NCBI RefSeq assembly: GCF_019192735.1
Contig: NZ_JAHTKP010000013.1
Location: 1 to 64,000, forward strand
DNA length: 64,000 nucleotides
Reading direction: 5' to 3'
Source: Kitasatospora aureofaciens
Lineage (GTDB): Bacteria; Actinomycetota; Actinomycetes; Streptomycetales; Streptomycetaceae
Below the pieces are notes generated by a model that was given only the letters and a program-made list of their open reading frames with translations, searched no databases and was not told where the DNA came from. Both the position numbers and the translations under genes were made by a program. Below, piece after piece: positions 53,806 to 64,000 of the stretch. Positions within the stretch are counted from its first letter, which is position 1. Every line of letters begins with the position of its first letter.

Positions 53806-54360
53806 ATGGGAATCGAGGAGAAGCTGCCGAGCGGCTTTCTGCTCACGACCGTGGAGGCGGCCGCCGGCTGGGTGCGCAAGGCGTCACTCTTCCCGGCCAC
53901 CTTCGGTCTGGCCTGCTGCGCGATCGAGATGATGACCACCGGCGCCGGCCGCTACGACCTGGCCCGGTTCGGCATGGAGGTCTTCCGGGGCTCCCCCAGG
54001 CAGGCCGATCTGATGATCGTGGCGGGCCGGGTGAGCCAGAAGATGGCCCCGGTGCTGCGCCAGGTGTACGACCAGATGGCCAACCCGAAGTGGGTCATCT
54101 CGATGGGCGTCTGCGCCTCCTCCGGCGGGATGTTCAACAACTACGCGATCGTGCAGGGCGTCGACCACATCGTCCCGGTGGACATCTACCTGCCCGGCTG
54201 TCCGCCCCGCCCGGAGATGCTGCTGGACGCCATCCTGAAGCTGCACGACAAGATCCAGCACGAGCCGCTGGGCGTGAACCGGCGCCGGGCCGAGGAACTC
54301 GGCGAGGCGCTCGCCCTGAAGGCCACCCCGATCAGCGAGATGCGGGGGCAGCTGCGATGA
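53806..54360 (+). CDS. nuoB: NADH-quinone oxidoreductase subunit B
   Basis: This 184-residue subunit holds cluster N2, the last iron-sulfur centre before quinone. The ligands are Cys37 and Cys38 (GLACCAIE), Cys103 (MGVCASSGG) and Cys132 (LPGCPPRPE). ATG 53806 is preceded by GAGAGGG. Its stop overlaps the nuoC start (ATGA). Confidence 0.96.
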   Translation: MGIEEKLPSGFLLTTVEAAAGWVRKASLFPATFGLACCAIEMMTTGAGRYDLARFGMEVFRGSPRQADLMIVAGRVSQKMAPVLRQVYDQMANPKWVISMGVCASSGGMFNNYAIVQGVDHIVPVDIYLPGCPPRPEMLLDAILKLHDKIQHEPLGVNRRRAEELGEALALKATPISEMRGQLR

Positions 54361-55069
54361 ACGACCAGGTACCCGAGACCCGCCGCGAGCAGCCGGTCCG
54401 CGAGATCCCGGTCGAGGTGGTCGGCCGCCGCCAGGGCATGTTCGGCGCCCAGGACAGCGGCGACACCTCCGGGTTCGGCGGCCTGGCCGCGCCCATCGTG
54501 CTGCCCGGCCCGAGCGAACGCCCGTACGGCGGTTGGTTCGACGAGGTCGCCGACGAGCTGGAGGGCGCCCTGGAGGAGCAGGGTCTGGACCCGGCCGAGG
54601 TGATCGAGAAGACGGTCGTGGACCGCGGCGAGCTGACCTTCCACATCGACCGCGCCCATCTCCTCAGGACGGTCCGCACCCTGCGCGACGACCCGGCGCT
54701 CCGCTTCGAGCTGTGCCTCGGTGTGAGCGGCGTGCACTACCCCGGTGACAAGGGCCGCGAGCTGCACGCGGTCTACCACCTGCGCTCGATCACCCACGGC
54801 CGGCTGATCCGGCTGGAGGTCACCGCGCCGGACGCCGACCCGCACATCCCGTCCGTGGTGAGCGTCTATCCGACCAACGACTGGCACGAGCGCGAGGCCT
54901 ACGACTTCTTCGGCCTGGTCTTCGACGGCCACCCGGCGCTCACCCGGATCATGATGCCGGACGACTGGCTGGGCCACCCGCAGCGCAAGGACTACCCGCT
55001 CGGCGGCATCCCCGTCGAGTACAAGGGCGCCCAGATCCCGGCACCCGACCAGCGGAGGTCGTACAGCTG

Positions 55070-55070
<1 letters not shown>
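54357..55070 (+). CDS. nuoC: NADH-quinone oxidoreductase subunit C
   Basis: A 237-residue peripheral subunit. NuoC signature [20 protein letters not shown] and RKDYPLGG near the end are present. The N-terminal 75 residues are an actinobacterial extension ([19 protein letters not shown]). It overlaps nuoB by four bases and shares one base with the nuoD start. Confidence 0.95.
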
Positions 55071-56451
<1,381 letters not shown>

Positions 56452-56455
<4 letters not shown>

Positions 56456-57315
56456 CCAATGTCGAACTCGGACTGCCGGCGCTGCCGGCGAAGCCGTATC
56501 CCGAGGAGGTGCACGCCCGGCTGGCGGCCGACGCCGAGGAGCTGATCGGCCGCTACCCGGTGGCCCGTTCGGCGCTGCTGCCGCTGCTGCACCTGGTGCA
56601 GGCCGAGGAGGGCTTCGTCAGCCCGACCGGCATCCGGTTCTGCGCCGAGCAGCTGGACCTCACCACCGCCGAGGTCACCGCGGTCGCCACCTTCTACACC
56701 ATGTACCGGCGGCGCCCGGCCGGGAAGTACCACGTCGGGGTGTGCACCAACACCCTGTGCGCGGTGCTCGGCGGCGACCAGATCTTCGAGGAGCTCCAGG
56801 AGCACCTGGGCATCCGCAACAACGAGACCACCGCGGACGGCGAGATCTCGATCGAGCACATCGAGTGCAACGCGGCCTGCGACTACGCGCCCGTGGTGAT
56901 GGTCAACTGGGAGTTCTTCGACGACCAGACCCCGGAGAGCGCCAAGCGGTTGGTCGACGACCTGCGCGCGGGCCGCGAGGTGTGCCCGACCCGTGGCGCC
57001 CGGCTGTGCGAGTTCAAGGAGACCGCCCGAATCCTGGCCGGCTTCCCCGACGAGCGCCCGGGCGCCAACGACGAGTCCGGGGCCGGCGGCGCGCCTTCGC
57101 TGGCGGGCCTGCGCCTGGCCCGGGGTGAGACCCTGCCCGGCACCGGCGGCACCAAGGTGGTCTCCCCCCGCCACGAGGGAGCCGCCGAGCCCCGCCACGA
57201 GGGAACCGCCGAGCCCCGCCACGAAGGAGCCGCCGAGGCCCGCCACGAGGGAACCGCCGAGCCCCGCCACGAAGGAGCCGCCGAGCGGCCCGGCCAGGAA
57301 GGGACCGAAGCGTGA
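56452..57315 (+). CDS. nuoE: NADH-quinone oxidoreductase subunit E
   Basis: A 287-residue 24-kDa-type subunit with a thioredoxin-like [2Fe-2S] centre; the four Cys are in [11 protein letters not shown] and [10 protein letters not shown]. The C-terminal 45 residues are five 8-residue repeats of the type RHEGAAEP, absent from the core fold. GTG 56452 overlaps the nuoD stop. Its stop overlaps the nuoF start. Confidence 0.94.
57169..57288 (+). repeat. five 24-bp repeats in the nuoE tail
   Basis: Five tandem in-frame 24-base units encode RHEG[A/T]AE[P/A/R]. High DNA identity suggests recent slippage. Confidence 0.93.
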
Positions 57316-58676
57316 TGACCTCCGCCGAGCCGGCCGAGAAGCTGCTCACCCCCGTCCTGTCCGCCTCCTGGGACGACAGCCGCCCCTGGACGCTCGCCAC
57401 CTACCGCCGCCACCACGGCTACGAGGGCCTGAAGGCGGCCCTCGCCATGCCCCCGGACGACGTGATCGCCCTGGTCAAGGACGCCGGTCTGCGCGGCCGC
57501 GGCGGCGCCGGCTTCCCGACCGGCATGAAGTGGCAGTTCATCCCGCAGAACGACGGCAAGCCGCACTACCTGGTGGTCAACGCGGACGAGTCCGAGCCGG
57601 GCACCTGCAAGGACATCCCGCTGCTGTTCGCCAACCCGCACGTGCTGATCGAGGGCATGATCATCGCCTCGTACGCGATCCGCTGCGACCACGCGTTCAT
57701 CTACCTGCGCGGCGAGGTCGTCCCGGTGCTGCGCCGCCTGCACGCGGCCGTGGCCGAGGCGTACGAGGCGGGGCTGCTCGGCCGGAACATCCTCGGCTCG
57801 GGCATCGACCTCGACATCACCGTGCACGCCGGCGCCGGCGCCTACATCTGCGGCGAGGAGACGGCGCTGCTGGACTCCTTGGAAGGCCGCCGCGGCCAGC
57901 CCCGGCTGCGGCCCCCGTTCCCGGCCATCGCGGGCCTGTACGCCTGCCCGACGGTGGTCAACAACGTCGAGTCGATCGCCTCGGTGCCGCCGATCCTGGC
58001 CCGGGGCAAGGAGTGGTTCAAGGGCCTGGGCACCGAGAAGTCCCCGGGCTTCACGCTCTACTCGCTCTCCGGCCACGTCACCAACCCCGGCCAGTACGAG
58101 GCCCCGCTGGGCATCACGCTGCGCCAGCTGCTGGACCTGAGCGGCGGCGTCCGGGCCGGGCACCGGTTGAAGTTCTGGACCCCGGGCGGCTCGTCCACCC
58201 CGATGTTCACCGACGAGCACCTGGACGTCCCGCTCGACTACGAGGGCGTCGGCGCGGCCGGCTCGATGCTGGGCACCAAGGCCCTGCAGGTCTTCGACGA
58301 GACGACCTGCGTGGTGCGGGCCGTCACCCGCTGGACCGAGTTCTACGCCCACGAGTCCTGCGGCAAGTGCACCCCGTGCCGCGAGGGCACGTACTGGCTG
58401 GTCCAGTTGCTCAAGCGGATCGAGGCCGGCGAGGGCGTCGACGGGGACCTGGAGAAGCTCCTCGACATCGCCGACAACATCAACGGCAAGTCCTTCTGCG
58501 CCCTCGGCGACGGCGCGGCCAGCCCGATCGTCTCCTCGCTCCAGCACTTCCGGGCCGAGTACGAGCAGCACCTGGCCGAGCGCCGCTGCCCGTTCGACCC
58601 GGCCGCCTCCACCGTCTGGGCCGACGGGCCCCGCCCCGGCCACCAGTCCGCCACCGAAAGGGAGGTGCACGCGTGA
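57312..58676 (+). CDS. nuoF: NADH-quinone oxidoreductase subunit F
   Basis: A 454-residue 51-kDa-type subunit that binds NADH and [19 protein letters not shown] binds [18 protein letters not shown] contacts [15 protein letters not shown] near 349-358 plus a later Cys (KSFCALG) bind cluster N3. Start is GTG 57312 or ATG 57315; both lie at the nuoE stop. Stop overlaps the nuoG start. Confidence 0.95.
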   Translation: MMTSAEPAEKLLTPVLSASWDDSRPWTLATYRRHHGYEGLKAALAMPPDDVIALVKDAGLRGRGGAGFPTGMKWQFIPQNDGKPHYLVVNADESEPGTCKDIPLLFANPHVLIEGMIIASYAIRCDHAFIYLRGEVVPVLRRLHAAVAEAYEAGLLGRNILGSGIDLDITVHAGAGAYICGEETALLDSLEGRRGQPRLRPPFPAIAGLYACPTVVNNVESIASVPPILARGKEWFKGLGTEKSPGFTLYSLSGHVTNPGQYEAPLGITLRQLLDLSGGVRAGHRLKFWTPGGSSTPMFTDEHLDVPLDYEGVGAAGSMLGTKALQVFDETTCVVRAVTRWTEFYAHESCGKCTPCREGTYWLVQLLKRIEAGEGVDGDLEKLLDIADNINGKSFCALGDGAASPIVSSLQHFRAEYEQHLAERRCPFDPAASTVWADGPRPGHQSATEREVHA

Positions 58677-61273
58677 CGATCACAGAGCCATCCACCTCCA
58701 CGGGCGACAAGGCCGCGGTCGAGCTGGTCACGCTCACCATCGACGGCGTCGAAGTGCAGGTCCCCAAGGGGACGTTGGTGATCCGGGCCGCCGAGACGAT
58801 CGGCACCCAGATCCCGCGCTTCTGCGACCACCCGCTGCTCGACCCGGCCGGCGCCTGCCGGCAGTGCATCGTCGAGATCGAGGGCCAGCGCAAGCCCGTC
58901 GCGTCCTGCACCATCCCGGTCGCCGAGGGCATGGTGGTCCGCACCCAGCTCAGCTCGCCGGTGGCCGAGAAGGCGCAGCGCGGCGTGATGGAGCTGCTGC
59001 TGATCAACCACCCGCTGGACTGTCCGGTCTGCGACAAGGGCGGCGAGTGTCCGTTGCAGAACCAGGCGATGTCCACGGGTGACGTCGACTCCCGGTTCGA
59101 GGGGATGAAGCGCACCTACGAGAAGCCGGTCGCGATCAGCAGCCAGGTGCTGCTGGACCGGGAGCGCTGCGTGCTGTGTGCGCGCTGCACCCGTTTCTCG
59201 CAGCAGATCGCCGGGGACCCGTTCATCGACCTGGTCGAGCGCGGCGCGCTCCAGCAGGTCGGTACCGGGCAGGGCGACGACTTCGAGTCGTACTTCTCCG
59301 GCAACACCATCCAGATCTGCCCGGTCGGCGCACTGACCTCGGCGGCTTATCGTTTCCGCTCCCGCCCGTTCGACCTGGTCTCCTCGCCGAGCGTCTGCGA
59401 GCACTGCTCGTCCGGCTGCGCCCAGCGCACGGACCACCGGCGCGGCAAGGTGTTGCGCCGGCTGGCCGGCGAGGATCCGGCGGTCAACGAGGAGTGGAAC
59501 TGCGACAAGGGCCGGTTCGCGTTCCGCTACGCCCAGCAGCGGGACCGGATCACCACCCCGCTGGTCCGCGAGGACGGCGAACTCGTGCCCGCCTCCTGGC
59601 CGGAGGCGCTGGCCCGGGCCGCCGAGGGCCTGCGCGGCGCCCGTACCGGGGTGCTGACCGGCGGCCGGGTCACCGTCGAGGACGCCTACGCGTACGCGAA
59701 GTTCGCGCGCGTGGTGCTCGGCACCAACGACGTCGACTTCCGGGCGCGCCCGCACAGCGGCGAGGAGGCGGACTTCCTGGCCGCCGCCGTCGCCGGGCGC
59801 GGTGTGGACGTGGACGGCGAGGGCCCCACCTACGAGCTCCTGGAACAGGCGCCGGCCGTCCTGCTGGCGGGTTTCGAGCCCGAGGAGGAATCGCCGATCG
59901 TCTTCCTGCGGCTGCGCAAGGCCAACCGTAGTCGTGGACTCAAGGTGTACTCGGTGGCCGCGTTCGCCTCCCGGGGCCTGGCCAAGCTGCGCGGCTCGCT
60001 GCTGCCGGCCGCCCCCGGCACCGAGCCGGAGTGGTTCGCCGCCCTGACCGCCGACGAGCCGCTGAACGACGACGCCGGGCGCGCCGCCGAACTGCTGCGC
60101 AGCCCCGGCGCGGTGATCCTGGCGGGCGAGCGGCTGGCCGCGATCCCGGGCGCGCTGACCGCGGTGCTGCGCCTCGCGCACGCCACCGGCGCCCTGCTGG
60201 CCTGGGTGCCGCGCCGGGCCGGTGAGCGGGGCGCGGTGGAGGCGGGCGTGCTGCCCGGGCTGCTGCCCGGCGGCCGTCCGGTGGCCGCCCCGGCGGCGCG
60301 GGCCGAGGCCGCCGCCGCGTGGGGCGTCGCCGAGCTGCCGTCCCGGCTGGGCCGCGACACCGACCAGATCCTCGCGGCGGCCGCCCACGGCGATCTGGAC
60401 GCGCTGCTGGTCGGCGGCGTCGACCCGGACGACCTGCCGGATCCGGCGCTGGCCGACGAGGCGCTGGCGGCGGTGCCGTTCGTGGTGTCGCTGGAGCTGC
60501 GGCCCTCGGCCGTCACCGCGCGCGCCGACGTGGTGCTGCCGGTGGCCGCGGTGGCCGAGAAGGCCGGCACCTTCCTGGACTGGGAGGGCCGGGTGCGGAT
60601 GTTCGAGCCGGCGCTCAAGCCGGACCAGCAGATGGGCCGTCACCTCCACCCGGAGGTCCGGGTGCTGACCATGCTGGCGGACGCGATGGGCCACAAGCTG
60701 GGCCTGCCCGACGTCCGGGCCGCCCGGCTGGAGCTGGACCGGTTTGCGCCGTGGACCGGCGACCGGGCCGCCGACCCGGCCGCGCACCCCGGCCTGCTGC
60801 CCCGCCCGGCCACCGGGCAGGCGGTGCTGGCGGGTTGGCGCCAGCTGCTCGACAACGGCACGCTCCAGCAGGGCGATCCGCATCTGGCCGGCACCCGGCA
60901 CCGGGCGGTCGCCCGGATCTCCCCGGCGACGGCGCAGGAGACCGGCGCGGCGCCGGGCGGCGCCCTGCGGCTGACCGGCCCGGCCGGCTCGCTGATCCTG
61001 CCGCTGGAGGTCACCGACTCGCTTCCGGACCGTACGGTCTGGATCCCGCTCAACTCCACGCCGGGCGGCGCCCACCGCACGCTCGGTACCACCGTCGGCC
61101 ACCTGGTCACGATCGCCGCCGCCGAGCTGACGCCCGCCGTGGCCGCCGAGGCCGGAGGGGCCGAAGGGGTCACAGGGGCCGCAGGGGCCGCAGGGGCCAC
61201 TCAAGTCGCCGGGGCCACCGGGTCCGCAATGGCCGCCGGGGCCGCTCGGGCCGCCGAAGGGGAGGACCGATGA
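58673..61273 (+). CDS. nuoG: NADH-quinone oxidoreductase subunit G
   Basis: An 866-residue 75-kDa-type subunit. The N terminus has the 2Fe-2S motif [15 protein letters not shown], then [23 protein letters not shown] and [14 protein letters not shown] near 240 is the extra N7-type site. A molybdopterin-oxidoreductase-like domain with no visible cofactor motif follows. The last 45 residues are Gly/Ala repeats with GAAGAAGAT. GTG 58673 overlaps nuoF; ATGA overlap with nuoH. Confidence 0.95.
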   Translation: MTITEPSTSTGDKAAVELVTLTIDGVEVQVPKGTLVIRAAETIGTQIPRFCDHPLLDPAGACRQCIVEIEGQRKPVASCTIPVAEGMVVRTQLSSPVAEKAQRGVMELLLINHPLDCPVCDKGGECPLQNQAMSTGDVDSRFEGMKRTYEKPVAISSQVLLDRERCVLCARCTRFSQQIAGDPFIDLVERGALQQVGTGQGDDFESYFSGNTIQICPVGALTSAAYRFRSRPFDLVSSPSVCEHCSSGCAQRTDHRRGKVLRRLAGEDPAVNEEWNCDKGRFAFRYAQQRDRITTPLVREDGELVPASWPEALARAAEGLRGARTGVLTGGRVTVEDAYAYAKFARVVLGTNDVDFRARPHSGEEADFLAAAVAGRGVDVDGEGPTYELLEQAPAVLLAGFEPEEESPIVFLRLRKANRSRGLKVYSVAAFASRGLAKLRGSLLPAAPGTEPEWFAALTADEPLNDDAGRAAELLRSPGAVILAGERLAAIPGALTAVLRLAHATGALLAWVPRRAGERGAVEAGVLPGLLPGGRPVAAPAARAEAAAAWGVAELPSRLGRDTDQILAAAAHGDLDALLVGGVDPDDLPDPALADEALAAVPFVVSLELRPSAVTARADVVLPVAAVAEKAGTFLDWEGRVRMFEPALKPDQQMGRHLHPEVRVLTMLADAMGHKLGLPDVRAARLELDRFAPWTGDRAADPAAHPGLLPRPATGQAVLAGWRQLLDNGTLQQGDPHLAGTRHRAVARISPATAQETGAAPGGALRLTGPAGSLILPLEVTDSLPDRTVWIPLNSTPGGAHRTLGTTVGHLVTIAAAELTPAVAAEAGGAEGVTGAAGAAGATQVAGATGSAMAAGAARAAEGEDR

Positions 61274-62613
61274 ACCCGCAGTCGTACGAGATGCTCAAGT
61301 TCTTCGGCCACGATCCCTGGTGGCTGGTCCTGCTGAAGGCCGTCTTCTGTTTCGCCTTCCTGGTCCTGACGGTGCTGATCGCCATCGTGTGGGAGCGCAA
61401 GGTGGTGGCCTGGATGCAGCTGCGCATCGGGCCCAACCGGCACGGCCCCTGGGGCATGCTGCAGTCCCTCGCGGACGGCGTGAAGCTGGCGCTCAAGGAA
61501 GACCTGGTGGTCAAGGGCTCGGACAAGGTGGTCTACATCCTGGCCCCGATCGTCTGCGCCGTCCCGGCCTTCATGGCCTTCGCCGTGATCCCGTTCGGCC
61601 CGGCCGGGGACGAGGTGTCGGTCTTCGGTACCCGGACCGCGATGCAGCTGACCGACTTCCCGGTCGCGCTGCTCTACATCCTGGCCACGGCCTCGATCGG
61701 CATCTACGGCATCGTGCTGGCCGGCTGGTCCTCCGGGTCGACGTATCCGCTGCTGGGCGGCCTGCGGTCGGCCGCGCAGATGATCAGCTACGAGATCGCG
61801 ATGGGCCTGTCCTTCGCGGCGGTGTTCATCTACTCGGGCTCGATGTCCACCTCGGAGATCGTGGCGCACCAGCAGTCGACCTGGTTCGCGGCGCTGCTGC
61901 CGGTGTCGTTCATCGTCTACATCATCTCGATGGTCGGCGAGACGAACCGCGCGCCGTTCGACCTCCCGGAGGCCGAGGGCGAGCTGGTCGGCGGCTTCAA
62001 CACCGAGTACTCCTCGCTGAAGTTCGCGATGTTCATGCTGGCCGAGTACGTCAACATGGTGACCGTCTCGGCCGTCGCCTCCACCCTGTTCCTGGGCGGC
62101 TGGCGCGCCCCGTGGCCGGTGTCCACCTTCTGGGAGGGCGCCAACCACGGCTGGTGGCCGATGCTCTGGATCATGCTGAAGATCCAGCTGCTGCTGTTCT
62201 TCTTCATCTGGCTGCGCGGCACCCTGCCCCGGTTCCGCTACGACCAGTTCATGAAGCTCGGCTGGAAGGTGCTGATCCCGGTCTCGCTGGTGTGGCTGGT
62301 GCTGATCGCCAGCGTCCGGGCGCTGCGCAACGAGGGCTACGGCTTCGGCGAGGTGGTGCTGTACGTCGGGGCTCCGGTCGGCGTGATCCTGCTGCTCGCC
62401 CTGCTGCGGGACTTCCTGCGGAAGGAGCCCGAGCCCGCTGTGACATCTGAAAACGGGCCGCATCCGGAGGGCGAGTTCGACCCGATGGCCGGCGGCTACC
62501 CGGTGCCCCCGCTGCCGGGCCAGGTGCTGCCGCCCGTCCCGCGCCGGCGCAGCCGCGCCCCGAAGCAACTCCAGGACGCCCTCAACGGGGCCGACCACTC
62601 AGAGGGGAGCTGA
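61270..62613 (+). CDS. nuoH: NADH-quinone oxidoreductase subunit H
   Basis: A 447-residue membrane subunit with 8-9 helices, joining the quinone chamber to the proton pumps. Conserved: [39 protein letters not shown] and [14 protein letters not shown] [13 protein letters not shown]. The C-terminal 55 residues are a Pro-rich extension typical of actinobacteria. ATG 61270 overlaps nuoG. Confidence 0.96.
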   Translation: MNPQSYEMLKFFGHDPWWLVLLKAVFCFAFLVLTVLIAIVWERKVVAWMQLRIGPNRHGPWGMLQSLADGVKLALKEDLVVKGSDKVVYILAPIVCAVPAFMAFAVIPFGPAGDEVSVFGTRTAMQLTDFPVALLYILATASIGIYGIVLAGWSSGSTYPLLGGLRSAAQMISYEIAMGLSFAAVFIYSGSMSTSEIVAHQQSTWFAALLPVSFIVYIISMVGETNRAPFDLPEAEGELVGGFNTEYSSLKFAMFMLAEYVNMVTVSAVASTLFLGGWRAPWPVSTFWEGANHGWWPMLWIMLKIQLLLFFFIWLRGTLPRFRYDQFMKLGWKVLIPVSLVWLVLIASVRALRNEGYGFGEVVLYVGAPVGVILLLALLRDFLRKEPEPAVTSENGPHPEGEFDPMAGGYPVPPLPGQVLPPVPRRRSRAPKQLQDALNGADHSEGS

Positions 62614-62619
62614 ACCGCG

Positions 62620-63231
62620 ATGTCGTCCGACCGAACGGACAGTCCCGACCGGCCCGAGCGCACCGACCGGCCGTCGGTGCTGGGCCCGGCAGCCGGCTTC
62701 GGCGTGACCTTCAAGGCCATGTTCAAGAAGCGGCTGACCGAGCAGTACCCGGAGCAGAAGAAGCCCACCGCCCCCCGCTTCCACGGCCGCCACCAGCTGA
62801 ACCGGCACCCGGACGGCCTGGAGAAGTGCATCGGCTGCGAGCTGTGCGCCTGGGCCTGCCCGGCCGACGCGATCTACGTCGAGGGCGCGGACAACCGGGA
62901 CGAGGAGCGCTACTCGCCCGGTGAGCGCTACGGCGCGGTGTACCAGATCAACTACGCCCGCTGCATCCTGTGCGGGCTGTGCATCGAGGCCTGTCCGACC
63001 CGGGCGCTGACCATGACGAACGAGTACGAGCTGGCCGACTCCTCGCGCAAGGACCTGATCTTCACCAAGGAGCAGCTGCTGGTCGGCCTCTCCGAGGGCA
63101 TGGTCGACACCCCGCACGCGATCTTCCCGGGCGCCGACGAGGGCGCGTACTACCGGGGCGAGATCACGGCGGCGGCGCCCGGGACGGTTCAGCAGGAGCG
63201 CACCGACCGGGAGAAGGAGGCGCAGCAGTGA
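62620..63231 (+). CDS. nuoI: NADH-quinone oxidoreductase subunit I
   Basis: A 203-residue ferredoxin-like subunit with two [4Fe-4S] motifs (N6a, N6b): [12 protein letters not shown] and [12 protein letters not shown]. It carries electrons from NuoG to NuoB. ATG 62620 follows AGAGGGGAG. Its stop overlaps the nuoJ start. Confidence 0.96.
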   Translation: MSSDRTDSPDRPERTDRPSVLGPAAGFGVTFKAMFKKRLTEQYPEQKKPTAPRFHGRHQLNRHPDGLEKCIGCELCAWACPADAIYVEGADNRDEERYSPGERYGAVYQINYARCILCGLCIEACPTRALTMTNEYELADSSRKDLIFTKEQLLVGLSEGMVDTPHAIFPGADEGAYYRGEITAAAPGTVQQERTDREKEAQQ

Positions 63232-64000
63232 TCACGAATCTCGCCGCCGTCACCGGGACGACCTCCACCGGCGAGGCCGTCCAGTTCTGGGTGCTCGCGG
63301 TGGTCGCGGTCGGCGGCGCGCTCGGCATGCTGCTGATGAGGAAGGCCGTGCACAGCGCGCTCTGCCTGGCGGCCACGATGCTGGCGCTGGCGGTCTGTTA
63401 CATGGCCCAGGGCGCGGTGTTCCTGGGCGTGGTGCAGATCGTCGTCTACACCGGCGCGATCATGATGCTGTTCCTGTTCGTGGTGATGCTGGTCGGCGTC
63501 ACCAGCGAGGACTCGTTGAAGGAGCAGCTGAAGGGCCAGCGGTTCGCCGCGGTGCTCTGCGGTCTCGGCTTCGGCGTGCTGCTGATCGCCGGGATCGCGA
63601 ACGCGAAGCTGGATCACTTCACCGGCCTGCACGAGGCGAACGCCGAGGGCAACGTGCCCGGGCTGGCCCGGCTGATCTTCACCCGGTACGTCTGGGCGTT
63701 CGAGGTCACCGGCGCGCTGCTGATCACGGCGGCGATCGGTGCGATGGTGCTGACGCACCGGGAGCACGTGAAGGCCCCGAAGACGCAGCGCGAGCTGGCC
63801 GCCCAGCGGGTGAAGGACAACCTGCAGCTGCCGCCGCTGCCGGCGCCCGGCGTGTACGCGCGGCACAACGCGGTGGACATCCCGGCGCTGCTGCCGGACG
63901 GCACGATCGCCGAGGATTCGGTCATGGAGACGCTGCGTCAGCGCGGCCAGATCCGGGACGTCAGCCAGGCGATGCTGCAGCGGATGGCCGAGCTGGAGAA
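63228..64000 (+). CDS. nuoJ: NADH-quinone oxidoreductase subunit J (partial)
   Basis: The frame begins at GTG 63228, overlapping the nuoI stop, and runs past the window end. It has five membrane segments, [20 protein letters not shown] being the conserved NuoJ core. A C-terminal cytoplasmic extension follows ([18 protein letters not shown]). nuoK to nuoN should follow outside the window. Confidence 0.94.
   Translation, partial: MITNLAAVTGTTSTGEAVQFWVLAVVAVGGALGMLLMRKAVHSALCLAATMLALAVCYMAQGAVFLGVVQIVVYTGAIMMLFLFVVMLVGVTSEDSLKEQLKGQRFAAVLCGLGFGVLLIAGIANAKLDHFTGLHEANAEGNVPGLARLIFTRYVWAFEVTGALLITAAIGAMVLTHREHVKAPKTQRELAAQRVKDNLQLPPLPAPGVYARHNAVDIPALLPDGTIAEDSVMETLRQRGQIRDVSQAMLQRMAELE

Overview
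This window is a very GC-rich stretch of an actinomycete chromosome, almost certainly a streptomycete (Streptomyces or Kitasatospora). The evidence is the strong G/C bias at third codon positions, frequent GTG starts, Scr1/DUF397-type pairs, histidine-kinase-like ATP-binding regulators, a DmdR/IdeR-type iron regulator, the futalosine menaquinone genes mqnA and mqnC, and a nuoA-to-nuoJ complex I operon. No rRNA, tRNA, CRISPR array, transposase or phage gene was recognised.

Layout. 1-3 kb: a DUF397 / XRE-DUF5753 pair (Scr-like), a short coupled run of an ATP-binding regulator plus two small proteins, and an alpha/beta hydrolase. 3.1-8.6 kb: two overlapping signalling genes, a TIR-like protein (FxsC-like) and a 1335-residue ParA-like/TIR/NB-ARC/TPR protein (FxsT-like), without the FxsA peptide or FxsB radical-SAM genes they usually accompany. 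8.6-31.6 kb: mostly ordinary chromosomal genes, namely a hydroxyacid dehydrogenase lacking the usual arginine, a hydrolase, a DUF4231 membrane protein, a SIS-domain protein, dmdR, a primase/polymerase, a TPR regulator, an ABC-type binding protein, purU, an ECF sigma/anti-sigma pair, an AraC regulator with a divergent MFS transporter, a LacI regulator, a second MFS transporter and a dicarboxylate symporter.

31.6-37.3 kb is the most unusual part. A divergent TrmB/LuxR-type regulator faces a small protein and a duplicated cassette. Each cassette copy holds a near-identical leader, a tiny secreted peptide ending in ADNMIWG, a conserved hairpin, and then a secreted cell-wall enzyme (an NlpC/P60-like peptidase in one copy, an Rpf-like transglycosylase in the other) carrying six C-terminal propeller-like repeats. 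The block is bracketed by the intact symporter gene and by a decayed fragment of the 3' end of a second symporter gene.

37.4-47.2 kb: a cold-shock protein, mqnA, a Ser/Thr kinase, mqnC, an amidohydrolase-like protein, a DUF3592 protein, menG (ubiE), a geranylgeranyl-reductase-family flavoprotein (probably acting on menaquinone), a MazG-like protein and a secreted cyclophilin. 47.3-52.5 kb: a TetR regulator with a clear operator and a divergent CatB-like acetyltransferase, an EamA exporter, a small membrane protein and a two-component system. 53.3 kb to the end: the nuo operon (nuoA-nuoJ, with nuoJ cut by the window end), preceded by a candidate Rex operator. Menaquinone synthesis, its likely reduction and its principal electron donor (complex I) thus lie within 26 kb.
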